This document shows, piece after piece, positions 1 to 8,471 of a stretch of 64,000 nucleotides of DNA (position 1 is its first letter; every line of letters starts with the position of its first letter). The stretch comes from Pseudomonadota bacterium. Lineage in GTDB: Bacteria > Pseudomonadota > Gammaproteobacteria > UBA9214. The position numbers and the translations under genes are program-made. The DNA is taken from positions 310,001-374,000 of the forward strand of contig JAWLAI010000005.1 of NCBI GenBank assembly GCA_041395565.1. The letters run 5' to 3'. The notes beneath the pieces are model-generated. The model ran no database searches, had not been told where the DNA came from, and saw only the letters and a program-made list of their open reading frames with translations.

Positions 1-14
1 TCATGAGCCCCTCC
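1..14 (-). promoter_or_regulatory. Probable ribosome binding site and start codon of a minus-strand gene leaving the window
   Basis: On the minus strand a TGGAGGGG sequence lies three bases before an ATG whose bases are at 4-2. This looks like the start of the next gene, of which only the first codon is inside the window. In related genomes rsmD (16S rRNA methyltransferase) often follows the M16 peptidase pair beside ftsY, so rsmD is a guess from gene order only. Confidence 0.35.
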
Positions 15-140
15 AGTGTTTGTCAGATCGAGTGCGTTCCCGCACCGGTTGGCTGCAGGCATCCCTGCCCGGTCCCGTTTCGGATGTTCCGGGTTGCAGC
101 CTAGTGGGCTCGATGTGGCAGTGGCAGCGGGCACACGCAG

Positions 141-172
141 CACGGCCTGTCAGCAACAACTGACAGGCCGTG
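141..172 (-). terminator. Strong hairpin downstream of the M16 peptidase pair
   Basis: Two perfectly complementary 13-base arms (CACGGCCTGTCAG at 141-153, its complement at 160-172) enclose a six-base loop, 23 bases past the stop of the minus-strand gene. There is no clear U-tract on the minus-strand side, so it may be a Rho-independent terminator of weak type or an mRNA 3' end stabiliser. Confidence 0.5.
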
Positions 173-194
173 TCCGTGAACGGTTAAGGGGGGG

Positions 195-1538
195 TCAGCT
201 TTCGCCGCCGACGATCACCGTGGCCATGGTATCCGGCTGCACGCGGCGCCTGAAGGCATCCATGATCTGTGCACGGGTTACGGCCTCGATCTTCGCGTTG
301 AAGGTATCCAGGTAGTCGAGCGGCAGGTCGTAGAAGCCGATGACCACCAGATAGCTGAGGATCTTGGCATTGCTGTCGATCTGCAGCGGAAAACCGCCGG
401 TGAGATTCTTCTTAGCGTCGACCAGTTCCGCATCGGTCGGGCCTTCTTCGACGAACTTCTGCAGGGTCTCGCGCATGACCTCCAGTGCCGCATCGGTTTG
501 GTCGTTGCGTGTCTGCAGCGACAGCAGGAACGGCCCGTCCTGCTCCATGGGACTGAAATAGCTGCCGACGCTGTAGGACAGGCCGCGCTTCTCGCGCACC
601 TCCTCGCTCAGCCGCGATACCAGGCCGCTGCCACCCAGGATGTGATTGCCGAGATAGAGCGGAAAATAGTCCGGATCGCCACGGTGCATGCCCGGCGCCC
701 CCACCCGCACGGTGGTCTGGACGGATGGATGATAGATGCGCTCGCTGCTGGCCTTTTCCAGGCGCGGCACCGCGGGCAGCTGCGCGGCACGTTCCCCGGC
801 AAGCAGGCGTGCGGCGAGCTGCCCGGCCAGCTGCTCTGCCGCCGCACGGTCGATGTCACCCACAATGGCCAGCACGGCATTGCGGGCGACGTAGTAGCGC
901 GCGTGGAACGCCCGGATATCCGCCAGCGTCAGCGCCTTGATGCTTGCCTCGGTGCCGCTCTCGCGCAGGGCGTACGGATGATCGTGATAGATCGCCTCGA
1001 AATGCGCATATTCGGCAACGGTAGCGGGCGATTGTTCGTCCGCACGCAGCGAGACCAGCGTCCGCTCGCGCTCGCGCTCGAAATCGCGCTTGTTGAAATC
1101 CGGCTTGCCGAGGATGTCGCCGAGGAGCGCCAGCGCCGGCTGCAGGTACTCCGGATCACTCAGGCTGCGCAGGCTCACCCAGGCCATGTCGCGCGCCGAA
1201 CCCGTCTCGAGCTCTGCCCCCAGCGCATCGATCCGGCTCGCCAGCTCATCGGCGCTGAGTCCGGCCGCGCCGGTATCCAGCAGGGTGCTGGTCATATGCG
1301 CGACGCCGGAATGCGCACCGTCGCGCGCACTGCCCGCGGCGAAAGTGATGTTCAGGTCGATCATCGGCAGTTCCGGCGCATACACGTAATAGACGCGCAG
1401 GCCGTTGTCCGTCACCCAGTGCTGGATCGGCGGAATGGCCTGTGCCGGCAGCGCCGGCAGGAGCAGCGCCAGCCACAGCAGACGGCCCAGGAGGCAGCGC
1501 GACAGGCCGCCCGTGCGGTATGCGTGTTCAGTGAACAT
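195..1538 (-). CDS. M16 family peptidase-like protein, non-catalytic partner
   Basis: A 447-residue secreted protein of the M16 (pitrilysin/processing peptidase) fold. A hydrophobic signal sequence ending near AQA follows the start. The position where active members carry HxxEH reads GVAHMTSTLL, so the zinc ligands are missing. The C-terminal half keeps the R...Y substrate-binding signature (EKRGLSYSV). In M16B heterodimers one subunit supplies zinc and the other supplies R/Y, and this protein fits the second role. The ATG at 1538 is chosen because a GGAGG lies six bases upstream and the signal peptide follows directly; it overlaps the upstream gene by 11 bases, implying translational coupling with its catalytic partner. 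Likely periplasmic; the substrate is unknown. Confidence 0.88.
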   Translation of the reverse strand: MFTEHAYRTGGLSRCLLGRLLWLALLLPALPAQAIPPIQHWVTDNGLRVYYVYAPELPMIDLNITFAAGSARDGAHSGVAHMTSTLLDTGAAGLSADELASRIDALGAELETGSARDMAWVSLRSLSDPEYLQPALALLGDILGKPDFNKRDFERERERTLVSLRADEQSPATVAEYAHFEAIYHDHPYALRESGTEASIKALTLADIRAFHARYYVARNAVLAIVGDIDRAAAEQLAGQLAARLLAGERAAQLPAVPRLEKASSERIYHPSVQTTVRVGAPGMHRGDPDYFPLYLGNHILGGSGLVSRLSEEVREKRGLSYSVGSYFSPMEQDGPFLLSLQTRNDQTDAALEVMRETLQKFVEEGPTDAELVDAKKNLTGGFPLQIDSNAKILSYLVVIGFYDLPLDYLDTFNAKIEAVTRAQIMDAFRRRVQPDTMATVIVGGES

Positions 1539-2895
1539 GGCTATCCTCCGGCAGGGCCGCAGCCCGTTTGTGTTCGGCATCCATGGGCAACGGGACCAGT
1601 TCAGCCACGGTCAGGTTCCGGTCCACCAGGTATTTGGTGGCCACCGCCCGTACCTGTTCGGCGGTGACCGCCTTGATACGTGCGACGTAGTCGTCCGCCA
1701 CGCGCCAGTCGAGGCCGACCGCTTCGAGCTGGCCGATCTTCATGGCCTGATAGAAGGCGGAATCCTGCTCGTAGACCGCGCTGGCGACGACCCTGGCCTT
1801 GACGCGCGCCAGCTCTGCATCGGACACCGGCTGCTCCTGCAGGCGCTTGACCTGGTCGAGCAGGGCCTGCATCACCTCGGCGACGCTGTGCTTGCCGCCC
1901 GGCGTGCCATCGAGCAGGAACAGGTCTTGCTGGCGGCTGTACAGGTCGTAACCGGCGCCGGCGCTGGCGGCGACCTGGCTGCCGCGCACCAGCTCCGTGG
2001 ACAGGCGTGCACTGTCGCCGCCGTCCAGGATGCTGGACAGTACCTCGAGCGCATAGGGTTCCTGCACGTCCGCCGCCGTCTTCAGCACCGGCACCTTGTA
2101 GCCCATGATGACGTACGGGACCTCGGCCGGCGCCTCGACGCGGATCGAGCGGCGCCCCGGCTGATCCGGCTCAACCCGCGGCTTGGACTGCGCGATGGCC
2201 TCCGGCTTGAGCGGACCGAAGTACTGCTTGGCCAGGGCGAGCACCGCATCCGGCTGCACGTCACCCACCACCACCACGATGGCGTTGTTGGGTGCATACC
2301 AGCTGCGATACCAGCCCTGCAGGTCGGCCAGCGTGAGATTCTCCAGGTCGTTCATCCAGCCGATGGTCGGCGTGCGGTAGGAACTGGCGGTAAACGCCGT
2401 TGCCATGAACTGCTCGTGGGTGAGCGCAGTGGGCTTGTCCTCCGTGCGCATCCGCCGCTCTTCCATTACCACGTTGATTTCCTTCTGGAATTCCTTCTCC
2501 AGCAGGTGCAGCTTGCGCATCCGGTCCGCCTCCAGCTCGAAACTGACCGGCAGGCGGGTGCGCTCCAGGCGCTGGAAATACGCGGTATAGTCCTGACTGG
2601 TGAAGGCGTTCTCCTGGCCGCCGTTGGCGGCGATGATGCGCGAGAACTCCCCGGGCGGGTGGTTGTCGGTGCCCTTGAACATCATGTGTTCCAGCACGTG
2701 CGAAACCCCGGTGATCCCGTCGCTCTCGTAACTGGCACCGACGCGGTACCAGACCTGCGACACCACGACCGGGGCGCGGTGATCCTCCTTGACGATGAGT
2801 TTCAGCCCGTTGTCGAGCTGGTATTCATGGACGCCGCCACCCGCCGACACCAGCGGACCGAACAGGCCCAGGACGATTGCAAGCACACTGCGCAT
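1528..2895 (-). CDS. M16 family zinc metallopeptidase, catalytic subunit
   Basis: A 455-residue secreted M16 peptidase. After a short signal sequence the inverted zinc motif HVLEH is present (GVSHVLEHMMFKG), and the downstream glutamate ligand lies in EINVVMEERRM, the usual spacing for the family. The C-terminal M16_C domain is complete. The ATG at 2895 is preceded by GGGGAG at a good distance; a TTG 15 bases upstream is in frame but less likely. It is the first gene of a two-gene operon with the non-catalytic homologue, and is divergent from ftsY across a 96-base gap. Expected to act as a heterodimer degrading peptides in the periplasm; the specific substrate cannot be read from sequence. 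Confidence 0.9.
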   Translation of the reverse strand: MRSVLAIVLGLFGPLVSAGGGVHEYQLDNGLKLIVKEDHRAPVVVSQVWYRVGASYESDGITGVSHVLEHMMFKGTDNHPPGEFSRIIAANGGQENAFTSQDYTAYFQRLERTRLPVSFELEADRMRKLHLLEKEFQKEINVVMEERRMRTEDKPTALTHEQFMATAFTASSYRTPTIGWMNDLENLTLADLQGWYRSWYAPNNAIVVVVGDVQPDAVLALAKQYFGPLKPEAIAQSKPRVEPDQPGRRSIRVEAPAEVPYVIMGYKVPVLKTAADVQEPYALEVLSSILDGGDSARLSTELVRGSQVAASAGAGYDLYSRQQDLFLLDGTPGGKHSVAEVMQALLDQVKRLQEQPVSDAELARVKARVVASAVYEQDSAFYQAMKIGQLEAVGLDWRVADDYVARIKAVTAEQVRAVATKYLVDRNLTVAELVPLPMDAEHKRAAALPEDSHVH

Positions 2896-2991
2896 TCGAT
2901 TTCTCCCCAATTGCGATGGTTACCCCGGGAGGTACAGGATGATAGGATATCCGGCCGGAGAATACCCGCTTCCTGAAAGACAACAGAACCG

Positions 2992-3972
2992 ATGCCAGGT
3001 TTCCTGAAATCCCGAACTTCGAGCGAATCGGAAAAACCTGCCAAGCAGGGCGTATTCGCGCGTCTGCGCGCCGGCCTGTCACGCACGCGCCAGAGCCTGG
3101 CCGAGGGCGTCACCGGCCTGGTACGCGGCAGCCGCAAGATCGACCGGGATCTGCTCGAGGAAATCGAGACCACACTGCTGGTCGCGGATGTGGGCATGGA
3201 GGCCACGCGCGAGATCATAGACAATCTCACCGATCTCATCGCGCTCGGGCAGGTGACCGACGCCGATTCGCTGATGGCGGCCCTGCGCGACCGCATGCAG
3301 GCCATCCTGCAGCCCTGCAGTCTCCCGCTGACGCTCCCGGCCGACCAGCGCCCGTTCGTGATACTGATGGTCGGCATCAACGGCGCCGGCAAGACCACGA
3401 CTATCGGCAAACTGGCGCACCGTTTCCAGCAGCAGGGCAAGCAGGTGATGCTGGCCGCCGGCGATACCTTCCGTGCCGCCGCGGTGGAGCAGCTGCAGAC
3501 CTGGGGCGAACGCAACAACGTACCGGTGATCGCCCAGGACCAGGGCGCGGATGCCGCCTCCGTCATCTTCGATGCGCTGCAGTCGGCTCGCGCGCGCAAT
3601 ATTGATGTGCTGATCGCCGACACCGCCGGGCGCCTGCATACCCAGTCGAACCTGATGGAAGAGCTGAAGAAGATCAAGCGCGTGATGGCCAAGCTCGACC
3701 CGGCGGCGCCGCAGGAGGTGATGCTGGTGGTCGACGCCGGCACCGGCCAGAACGCGCTCAACCAGGCGCGCGAATTCAACGAGGCGGTCGGCCTCACCGG
3801 CATCACGCTCACCAAGCTCGATGGCACCGCCAAGGGCGGCATCATCTTCGCCATCGCACGCAAGACCGGCATCCCGATCCGCTTCGTCGGCGTCGGCGAA
3901 GGTATCGAAAACCTGCGCGAATTCGATGCCGCCGAGTTCGTGGAGGCCCTGTTCGCGAGCGGCGCCGACTAG
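2992..3972 (+). CDS. ftsY: Signal recognition particle receptor FtsY
   Basis: SRP receptor GTPase that docks ribosome-nascent chain complexes at the inner membrane with Ffh/4.5S RNA. The 326-residue protein has an N domain (about 25-100) and a G domain with the P-loop GINGAGKTTTIGKL, the DTFRAAAVEQL motif, DTAGR and TKLDGTAKGG, all diagnostic of SRP GTPases. The acidic N-terminal A domain that makes E. coli FtsY about 500 residues is nearly absent, as in many gammaproteobacteria. It begins the ftsY-ftsE-ftsX-rpoH block; ftsE follows after 27 bases. No strong ribosome binding site is seen before the ATG, but the next in-frame starts would cut the N domain. Confidence 0.97.
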   Translation: MPGFLKSRTSSESEKPAKQGVFARLRAGLSRTRQSLAEGVTGLVRGSRKIDRDLLEEIETTLLVADVGMEATREIIDNLTDLIALGQVTDADSLMAALRDRMQAILQPCSLPLTLPADQRPFVILMVGINGAGKTTTIGKLAHRFQQQGKQVMLAAGDTFRAAAVEQLQTWGERNNVPVIAQDQGADAASVIFDALQSARARNIDVLIADTAGRLHTQSNLMEELKKIKRVMAKLDPAAPQEVMLVVDAGTGQNALNQAREFNEAVGLTGITLTKLDGTAKGGIIFAIARKTGIPIRFVGVGEGIENLREFDAAEFVEALFASGAD

Positions 3973-3999
3973 CCGCCGCGGACAGGCGACCGTCAGGGC

Positions 4000-4671
4000 A
4001 TGATCCGTTTCACCAACGTCAGCAAACGCTACCCCGGCGGGTTCGAGGCGCTCAGCAACATCAGCTTGCACATGGAACCCGGCTCGATGGCGTTCCTGAC
4101 CGGCCATTCCGGCGCCGGCAAAAGCACCCTGCTCAAGCTCATCGCGCTGATCGAGCGCGGCACGCGCGGCCAGATCTTCCTGGACGGGGAAAACGTCACC
4201 GCTGTCAGCAGTCGCCGCATCCCCTACATCCGCCGCAAGATCGGCTTCATCTTTCAGGACCACCACCTGCTGTTCGACCGCACCGTGTTCGACAACGTCG
4301 CGCTGCCGTTGGTCATTGCCGGCTACCGGCACCAGGAGATCGGCCGGCGTGTGCGGGCCGCGCTCGACAAGCTCGGCCTGCTCAGCAAGGAGCGGCTGTA
4401 CCCGATCACGCTCTCGGGTGGTGAGCAGCAGCGTGTCGGCATCGCGCGTGCGGTGGTCAACAAACCCATGCTGCTGCTGGCCGACGAACCCACCGGCAAT
4501 CTCGATCCCGACCTGTCGCGCGAGATCATGCAGCTGTTCTGCCTGTTCAACGACGTGGGCGTGACGGTACTGGTCGCCAGCCACGATATTCCGCTGATCC
4601 GCTCGCTCGACTACCCGGTCCTGTCGCTGGAGCACGGCCGGCTGGTGCAGCACGCGGAAGCCTGCGCATGA
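4000..4671 (+). CDS. ftsE: Cell division ATP-binding protein FtsE
   Basis: ABC-type ATPase of the FtsEX complex, which couples divisome assembly to septal peptidoglycan hydrolase activation. The 223 residues hold Walker A (GHSGAGKST), the signature LSGGEQQR, Walker B (LLLADEPTGNLD) and a switch histidine (ASHD), in family order and at the usual length of about 220. The stop overlaps the ftsX start by four bases (ATGA), so the two subunits are translationally coupled. Confidence 0.97.
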   Translation: MIRFTNVSKRYPGGFEALSNISLHMEPGSMAFLTGHSGAGKSTLLKLIALIERGTRGQIFLDGENVTAVSSRRIPYIRRKIGFIFQDHHLLFDRTVFDNVALPLVIAGYRHQEIGRRVRAALDKLGLLSKERLYPITLSGGEQQRVGIARAVVNKPMLLLADEPTGNLDPDLSREIMQLFCLFNDVGVTVLVASHDIPLIRSLDYPVLSLEHGRLVQHAEACA

Positions 4672-5651
4672 TCGGACGCCCCGGTAAGCGGCGCGGCTCC
4701 GCCCGGGTCAGCAAACGCCCGCCGCGCATCGTGCACCCGCGCGTCTGGCTGCAGCGGCATGCCCAGGTCGCACTGGAGAGCCTGGGTCGTCTCTACCGCA
4801 ACCTGCTGCCCGCGGCCATGACGGCAGCGGTGATCGGCATTGCCCTGGCGCTGCCGGCCGGACTCTACCTGCTGCTGGACAACCTGCACCGCCTGAGCGG
4901 CAGCTGGGATGGCCAGGCCAGCATTTCGGTGTTTCTCAAGAGCGAGGTGCCGGCAGCGCAGACCGAGGGTCTGGCGACGCGGATTCGGGCCTGGCCGGAG
5001 GTCGCCGGTCTCAAATTGATAACGCCGGCGCAGGCACTGGAGGAATTCAGCGCACGCGCCGGCCTGGCCGACGCGCTCGCGACTCTGGACGAGAATCCGC
5101 TGCCCGCCGTGCTGGTGGTGACCCCGCGCCGGGAATACACCGCACCGGAGGCAGCCGCATCCCTGCAGCAAAAGCTCCGCAGCCTGCCCGAGGTGGACCT
5201 GGCCCAACTCGATCTGGAGTGGGTGCAACGGCTGACCGCGATGATCGACATCGCGCGCCGCGGCATCGTGGTCATCGGCTCCCTGCTGGCACTGGCCGTC
5301 CTGCTGGTAATCGGCAATACCATCCGGCTGGAAATCCAGAACCGCCGCGCCGAAATCGTGGTCATCAAGCTGATCGGCGCGACCAATGCCTTCGTGCGCC
5401 GCCCGTTCCTGTACAGCGGGCTGTGGTACGGACTGCTCGGCGGACTGCTCGCCTGGCTGCTGGTGACGGGCGGTTTCTGGCTGCTGGCCGGCCCGATCGC
5501 GCGGCTGGCAGGCCTCTACCACAGCGACTTCGCGCTCGACACCTTGCCGCTGCTGTCGCTCGGCGCGCTGCTAGCCGGCGGGACCCTGCTTGGCCTGCTG
5601 GGTTCCTGGCTGGCCGTCGGACGCCACCTCAGCACCATCGAACCGAGCTGA
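4668..5651 (+). CDS. ftsX: Cell division protein FtsX
   Basis: Membrane subunit of the FtsEX complex. The 327-residue protein has a basic cytoplasmic N-terminus (first 35 residues), a first membrane helix around residues 45-65, a periplasmic domain of about 110 residues, and three further membrane helices in the FtsX/MacB-type permease region, including the characteristic EIVVIKLIGATNAFVRRPFL stretch. FtsE binds its cytoplasmic face; the periplasmic loop contacts EnvC-type activators. Its ATG overlaps the ftsE stop. A 141-base gap to rpoH contains a separate promoter and operator, so rpoH is probably also transcribed independently. Confidence 0.95.
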   Translation: MIGRPGKRRGSARVSKRPPRIVHPRVWLQRHAQVALESLGRLYRNLLPAAMTAAVIGIALALPAGLYLLLDNLHRLSGSWDGQASISVFLKSEVPAAQTEGLATRIRAWPEVAGLKLITPAQALEEFSARAGLADALATLDENPLPAVLVVTPRREYTAPEAAASLQQKLRSLPEVDLAQLDLEWVQRLTAMIDIARRGIVVIGSLLALAVLLVIGNTIRLEIQNRRAEIVVIKLIGATNAFVRRPFLYSGLWYGLLGGLLAWLLVTGGFWLLAGPIARLAGLYHSDFALDTLPLLSLGALLAGGTLLGLLGSWLAVGRHLSTIEPS

Positions 5652-5728
5652 ACCTCCCGGCGGGCCAGATCCGCGGCCGGCTCAAGCACCGGGATATGCA
5701 GCCGACGCAATTGCAACTTTTCCGCGAA

Positions 5729-5755
5729 TTGGCACTCTATAGGCAAGAGTGCTAA
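5729..5755 (+). promoter_or_regulatory. CIRCE-type operator (HrcA binding site) before rpoH
   Basis: The arms TTGGCACTC (5729-5737) and GAGTGCTAA (5747-5755) are separated by nine bases. The consensus CIRCE is TTAGCACTC, nine bases, GAGTGCTAA; only one base of 18 differs. It lies 37 bases before the rpoH ATG and covers the predicted promoter spacer, the position expected for HrcA repression. The HrcA gene itself is not in this window. Confidence 0.85.
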
Positions 5756-5758
5756 CAT
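5729..5758 (+). promoter_or_regulatory. Predicted sigma70 promoter of rpoH with extended -10
   Basis: TTGGCA at 5729-5734 and TAACAT at 5753-5758 are 18 bases apart, and a TGC immediately precedes the -10 hexamer (extended -10). The whole spacer is occupied by the CIRCE palindrome, so repressor and RNA polymerase binding would be mutually exclusive. Predicted by eye only. Confidence 0.5.
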
Positions 5759-5792
5759 CACAAGAGCCATTGCGAGGAACCGGATACAACCC

Positions 5793-6659
<867 letters not shown>

Positions 6660-6709
6660 GCCCCTTTAAGCGGGTGTTAAGCCGCCCCGGCCAACATTTA
6701 GCGGACGCC

Positions 6710-6727
6710 ACGGCCCTGCGGGGCCGT
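6710..6727 (+). terminator. Hairpin after rpoH
   Basis: ACGGCCC, a TGCG tetraloop, then GGGCCGT: a perfect 7-bp GC-rich stem 50 bases after the rpoH stop. The following bases are only moderately T-rich, so it is a weak Rho-independent terminator candidate separating rpoH from the next gene. Confidence 0.4.
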
Positions 6728-6778
6728 TGCCGTTACTGCGATACCTGACGAAGCGAACCGCCACAGGAAGCGGAACAC

Positions 6779-8380
6779 GTGCATACAACATGGCTTAATC
6801 TGCTGGTCACCTCATTCCTGGTGCTGTTCACCAATCAAGCGTTTTTCAAAAACGTTGCCGCCGCCTATCCCGACACGCCGCAAACCTTTGTCTTCATTAC
6901 CTCGCTCGGCATCCTGCTGGCAGGCTTCATTCTGCTCCTGCTGACGCTGCTCTCCTGGCGGCCTATCACCCGGGCGCTGCTGATCGCGGTGCTGCTGCTG
7001 GCGTCCGTGACCGCCTACTTCATGGACAGCTACAACGTGGTCATCGACACCGGCATGATACGCAATATCATGCAGACCGATATCCGGGAGAGCCTCGACC
7101 TGTTCGATGTCCGACTGCTGGTCTACGTGCTGCTGCTGGGCCTGCTGCCGGCCCTGTTTGTGCTGCGCGCGCCGCTCAAGGTCCGGCCGCTGCGCCATGA
7201 ACTGCTGGCGAAACTCAAGGTCACCGGGATCGTGGCGCTGATCATCACCTCGCAGCTGCTGCTGTTCGGCAAGGCCTACGCCTCCTTCTTCCGCGAACAC
7301 AAACCCCTGCGCTATTACAGCAACCCGCTGACCGGCATCTGGTCTACCGGCAAGTACCTCGCGGAAAGCGGCGCTGCAGAACCGCTGGTGGTCGCGGCGC
7401 TGGGCACGGACGCGGTCAACCATACCCTGGATGGACAGCGGGAACTGGTCGTGCTCGTGGTGGGCGAGACCGCGCGCGCCGACCGCTTTTCACTGAACGG
7501 CTATACCCGCGAGACCAACCCGCTGCTGTCGCGTGAAGACGTAATCAGCCTGCCGAATATGCAGGCATGCGGGACGTCCACCGCGGTATCGGTCCCCTGC
7601 CTGTTTTCCGGGCTGGGCCGTGACGGCTATTCGGATGACCGCGCGCGCCGCCGGGAAAATCTGCTCGACGTGCTCGCGCATGCCGGCGTGCACGTGCTCT
7701 GGCGTGACAACAATGCCGGCTCGAAAGGGGTCGCGGACCGGGTCGACTACCAGGATTTCAGCAGTCCGGAGTACAACCCGGTCTGTGACGAGGAATGCCG
7801 CGACGAGGGCATGCTGGCCGGGTTGCAGGATTACATCGACAGCACCGGGAAGGGTGACGTGTTTATCGTCCTGCACCAGATGGGCAATCACGGCCCGGCC
7901 TACTACAAGCGCTATCCACCGGAATTCGAGCACTTCGCGCCGGTATGCCGGACCAACCAGCTGGAAGAATGCAGTCAGGAGGAAATCGACAACGCATACG
8001 ACAACGCGATCCTCTATACGGACTATTTCCTGTCCGAGGTCATCGACCTGCTGCGCCGGAACGACGGGCATTTCCAGACCGCGCTGATGTATGTCAGCGA
8101 TCACGGGGAATCGCTCGGCGAGCACGGAATCTACCTGCATGGTCTGCCCTGGCTCATGGCACCGGACAATCAGAAGCAGGTCGCGGCGCTGTTCTGGTTC
8201 GGAGCCGATTTCAAGCGCATCGACGTTGCCGCGCTGCGGCGCGCCAGCGCCGCTGACTGGAGCCATGACAACGTGTTCCATACCGTGCTGGGGCTGCTGG
8301 ATATCGAGACCGCGGTTTACGAGCCCGAACTGGATATCACCCGCACGGCGCAGGCCGAACGCCAGCTGACACGCAACTGA
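6779..8380 (+). CDS. eptA: EptA-like phosphoethanolamine transferase
   Basis: Inner membrane enzyme that transfers phosphoethanolamine from phosphatidylethanolamine to lipid A, with the catalytic domain in the periplasm. The 533 residues begin with about five membrane helices (residues 5-175) and end in a sulfatase-like alkaline phosphatase fold: VVGETARADRFSLNGY (metal ligand E), GTSTAVSVPC with the nucleophilic Thr near 265, DHGESLGEHGIYLHG with His/Asp ligands. The GTG start follows AGGAAG. The family also includes enzymes acting on core sugars, so lipid A as the exact acceptor is inferred. Such modification lowers surface negative charge and can raise tolerance to cationic peptides. Confidence 0.88.
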   Translation: MHTTWLNLLVTSFLVLFTNQAFFKNVAAAYPDTPQTFVFITSLGILLAGFILLLLTLLSWRPITRALLIAVLLLASVTAYFMDSYNVVIDTGMIRNIMQTDIRESLDLFDVRLLVYVLLLGLLPALFVLRAPLKVRPLRHELLAKLKVTGIVALIITSQLLLFGKAYASFFREHKPLRYYSNPLTGIWSTGKYLAESGAAEPLVVAALGTDAVNHTLDGQRELVVLVVGETARADRFSLNGYTRETNPLLSREDVISLPNMQACGTSTAVSVPCLFSGLGRDGYSDDRARRRENLLDVLAHAGVHVLWRDNNAGSKGVADRVDYQDFSSPEYNPVCDEECRDEGMLAGLQDYIDSTGKGDVFIVLHQMGNHGPAYYKRYPPEFEHFAPVCRTNQLEECSQEEIDNAYDNAILYTDYFLSEVIDLLRRNDGHFQTALMYVSDHGESLGEHGIYLHGLPWLMAPDNQKQVAALFWFGADFKRIDVAALRRASAADWSHDNVFHTVLGLLDIETAVYEPELDITRTAQAERQLTRN

Positions 8381-8471
8381 CCCCTGCCGCCGCACGCCGC
8401 CCTCCGCATTGTGATCGGCCGGCCATGCCCTTAACATCGGCTGCACCTGCAACAGCACGCGGAGACTGCCG

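Noticed and set aside
3079..4653. Long open frame opposite ftsY and ftsE
   Set aside because: It is a GC-driven shadow of two certain genes on the other strand and has low-complexity, His/Gln/Arg-rich sequence.
5730..5744. Sigma54-like GG-N10-GC before rpoH
   Set aside because: The spacing fits, but the -12 region lacks TTGC, and the bases are fully explained by the CIRCE palindrome.
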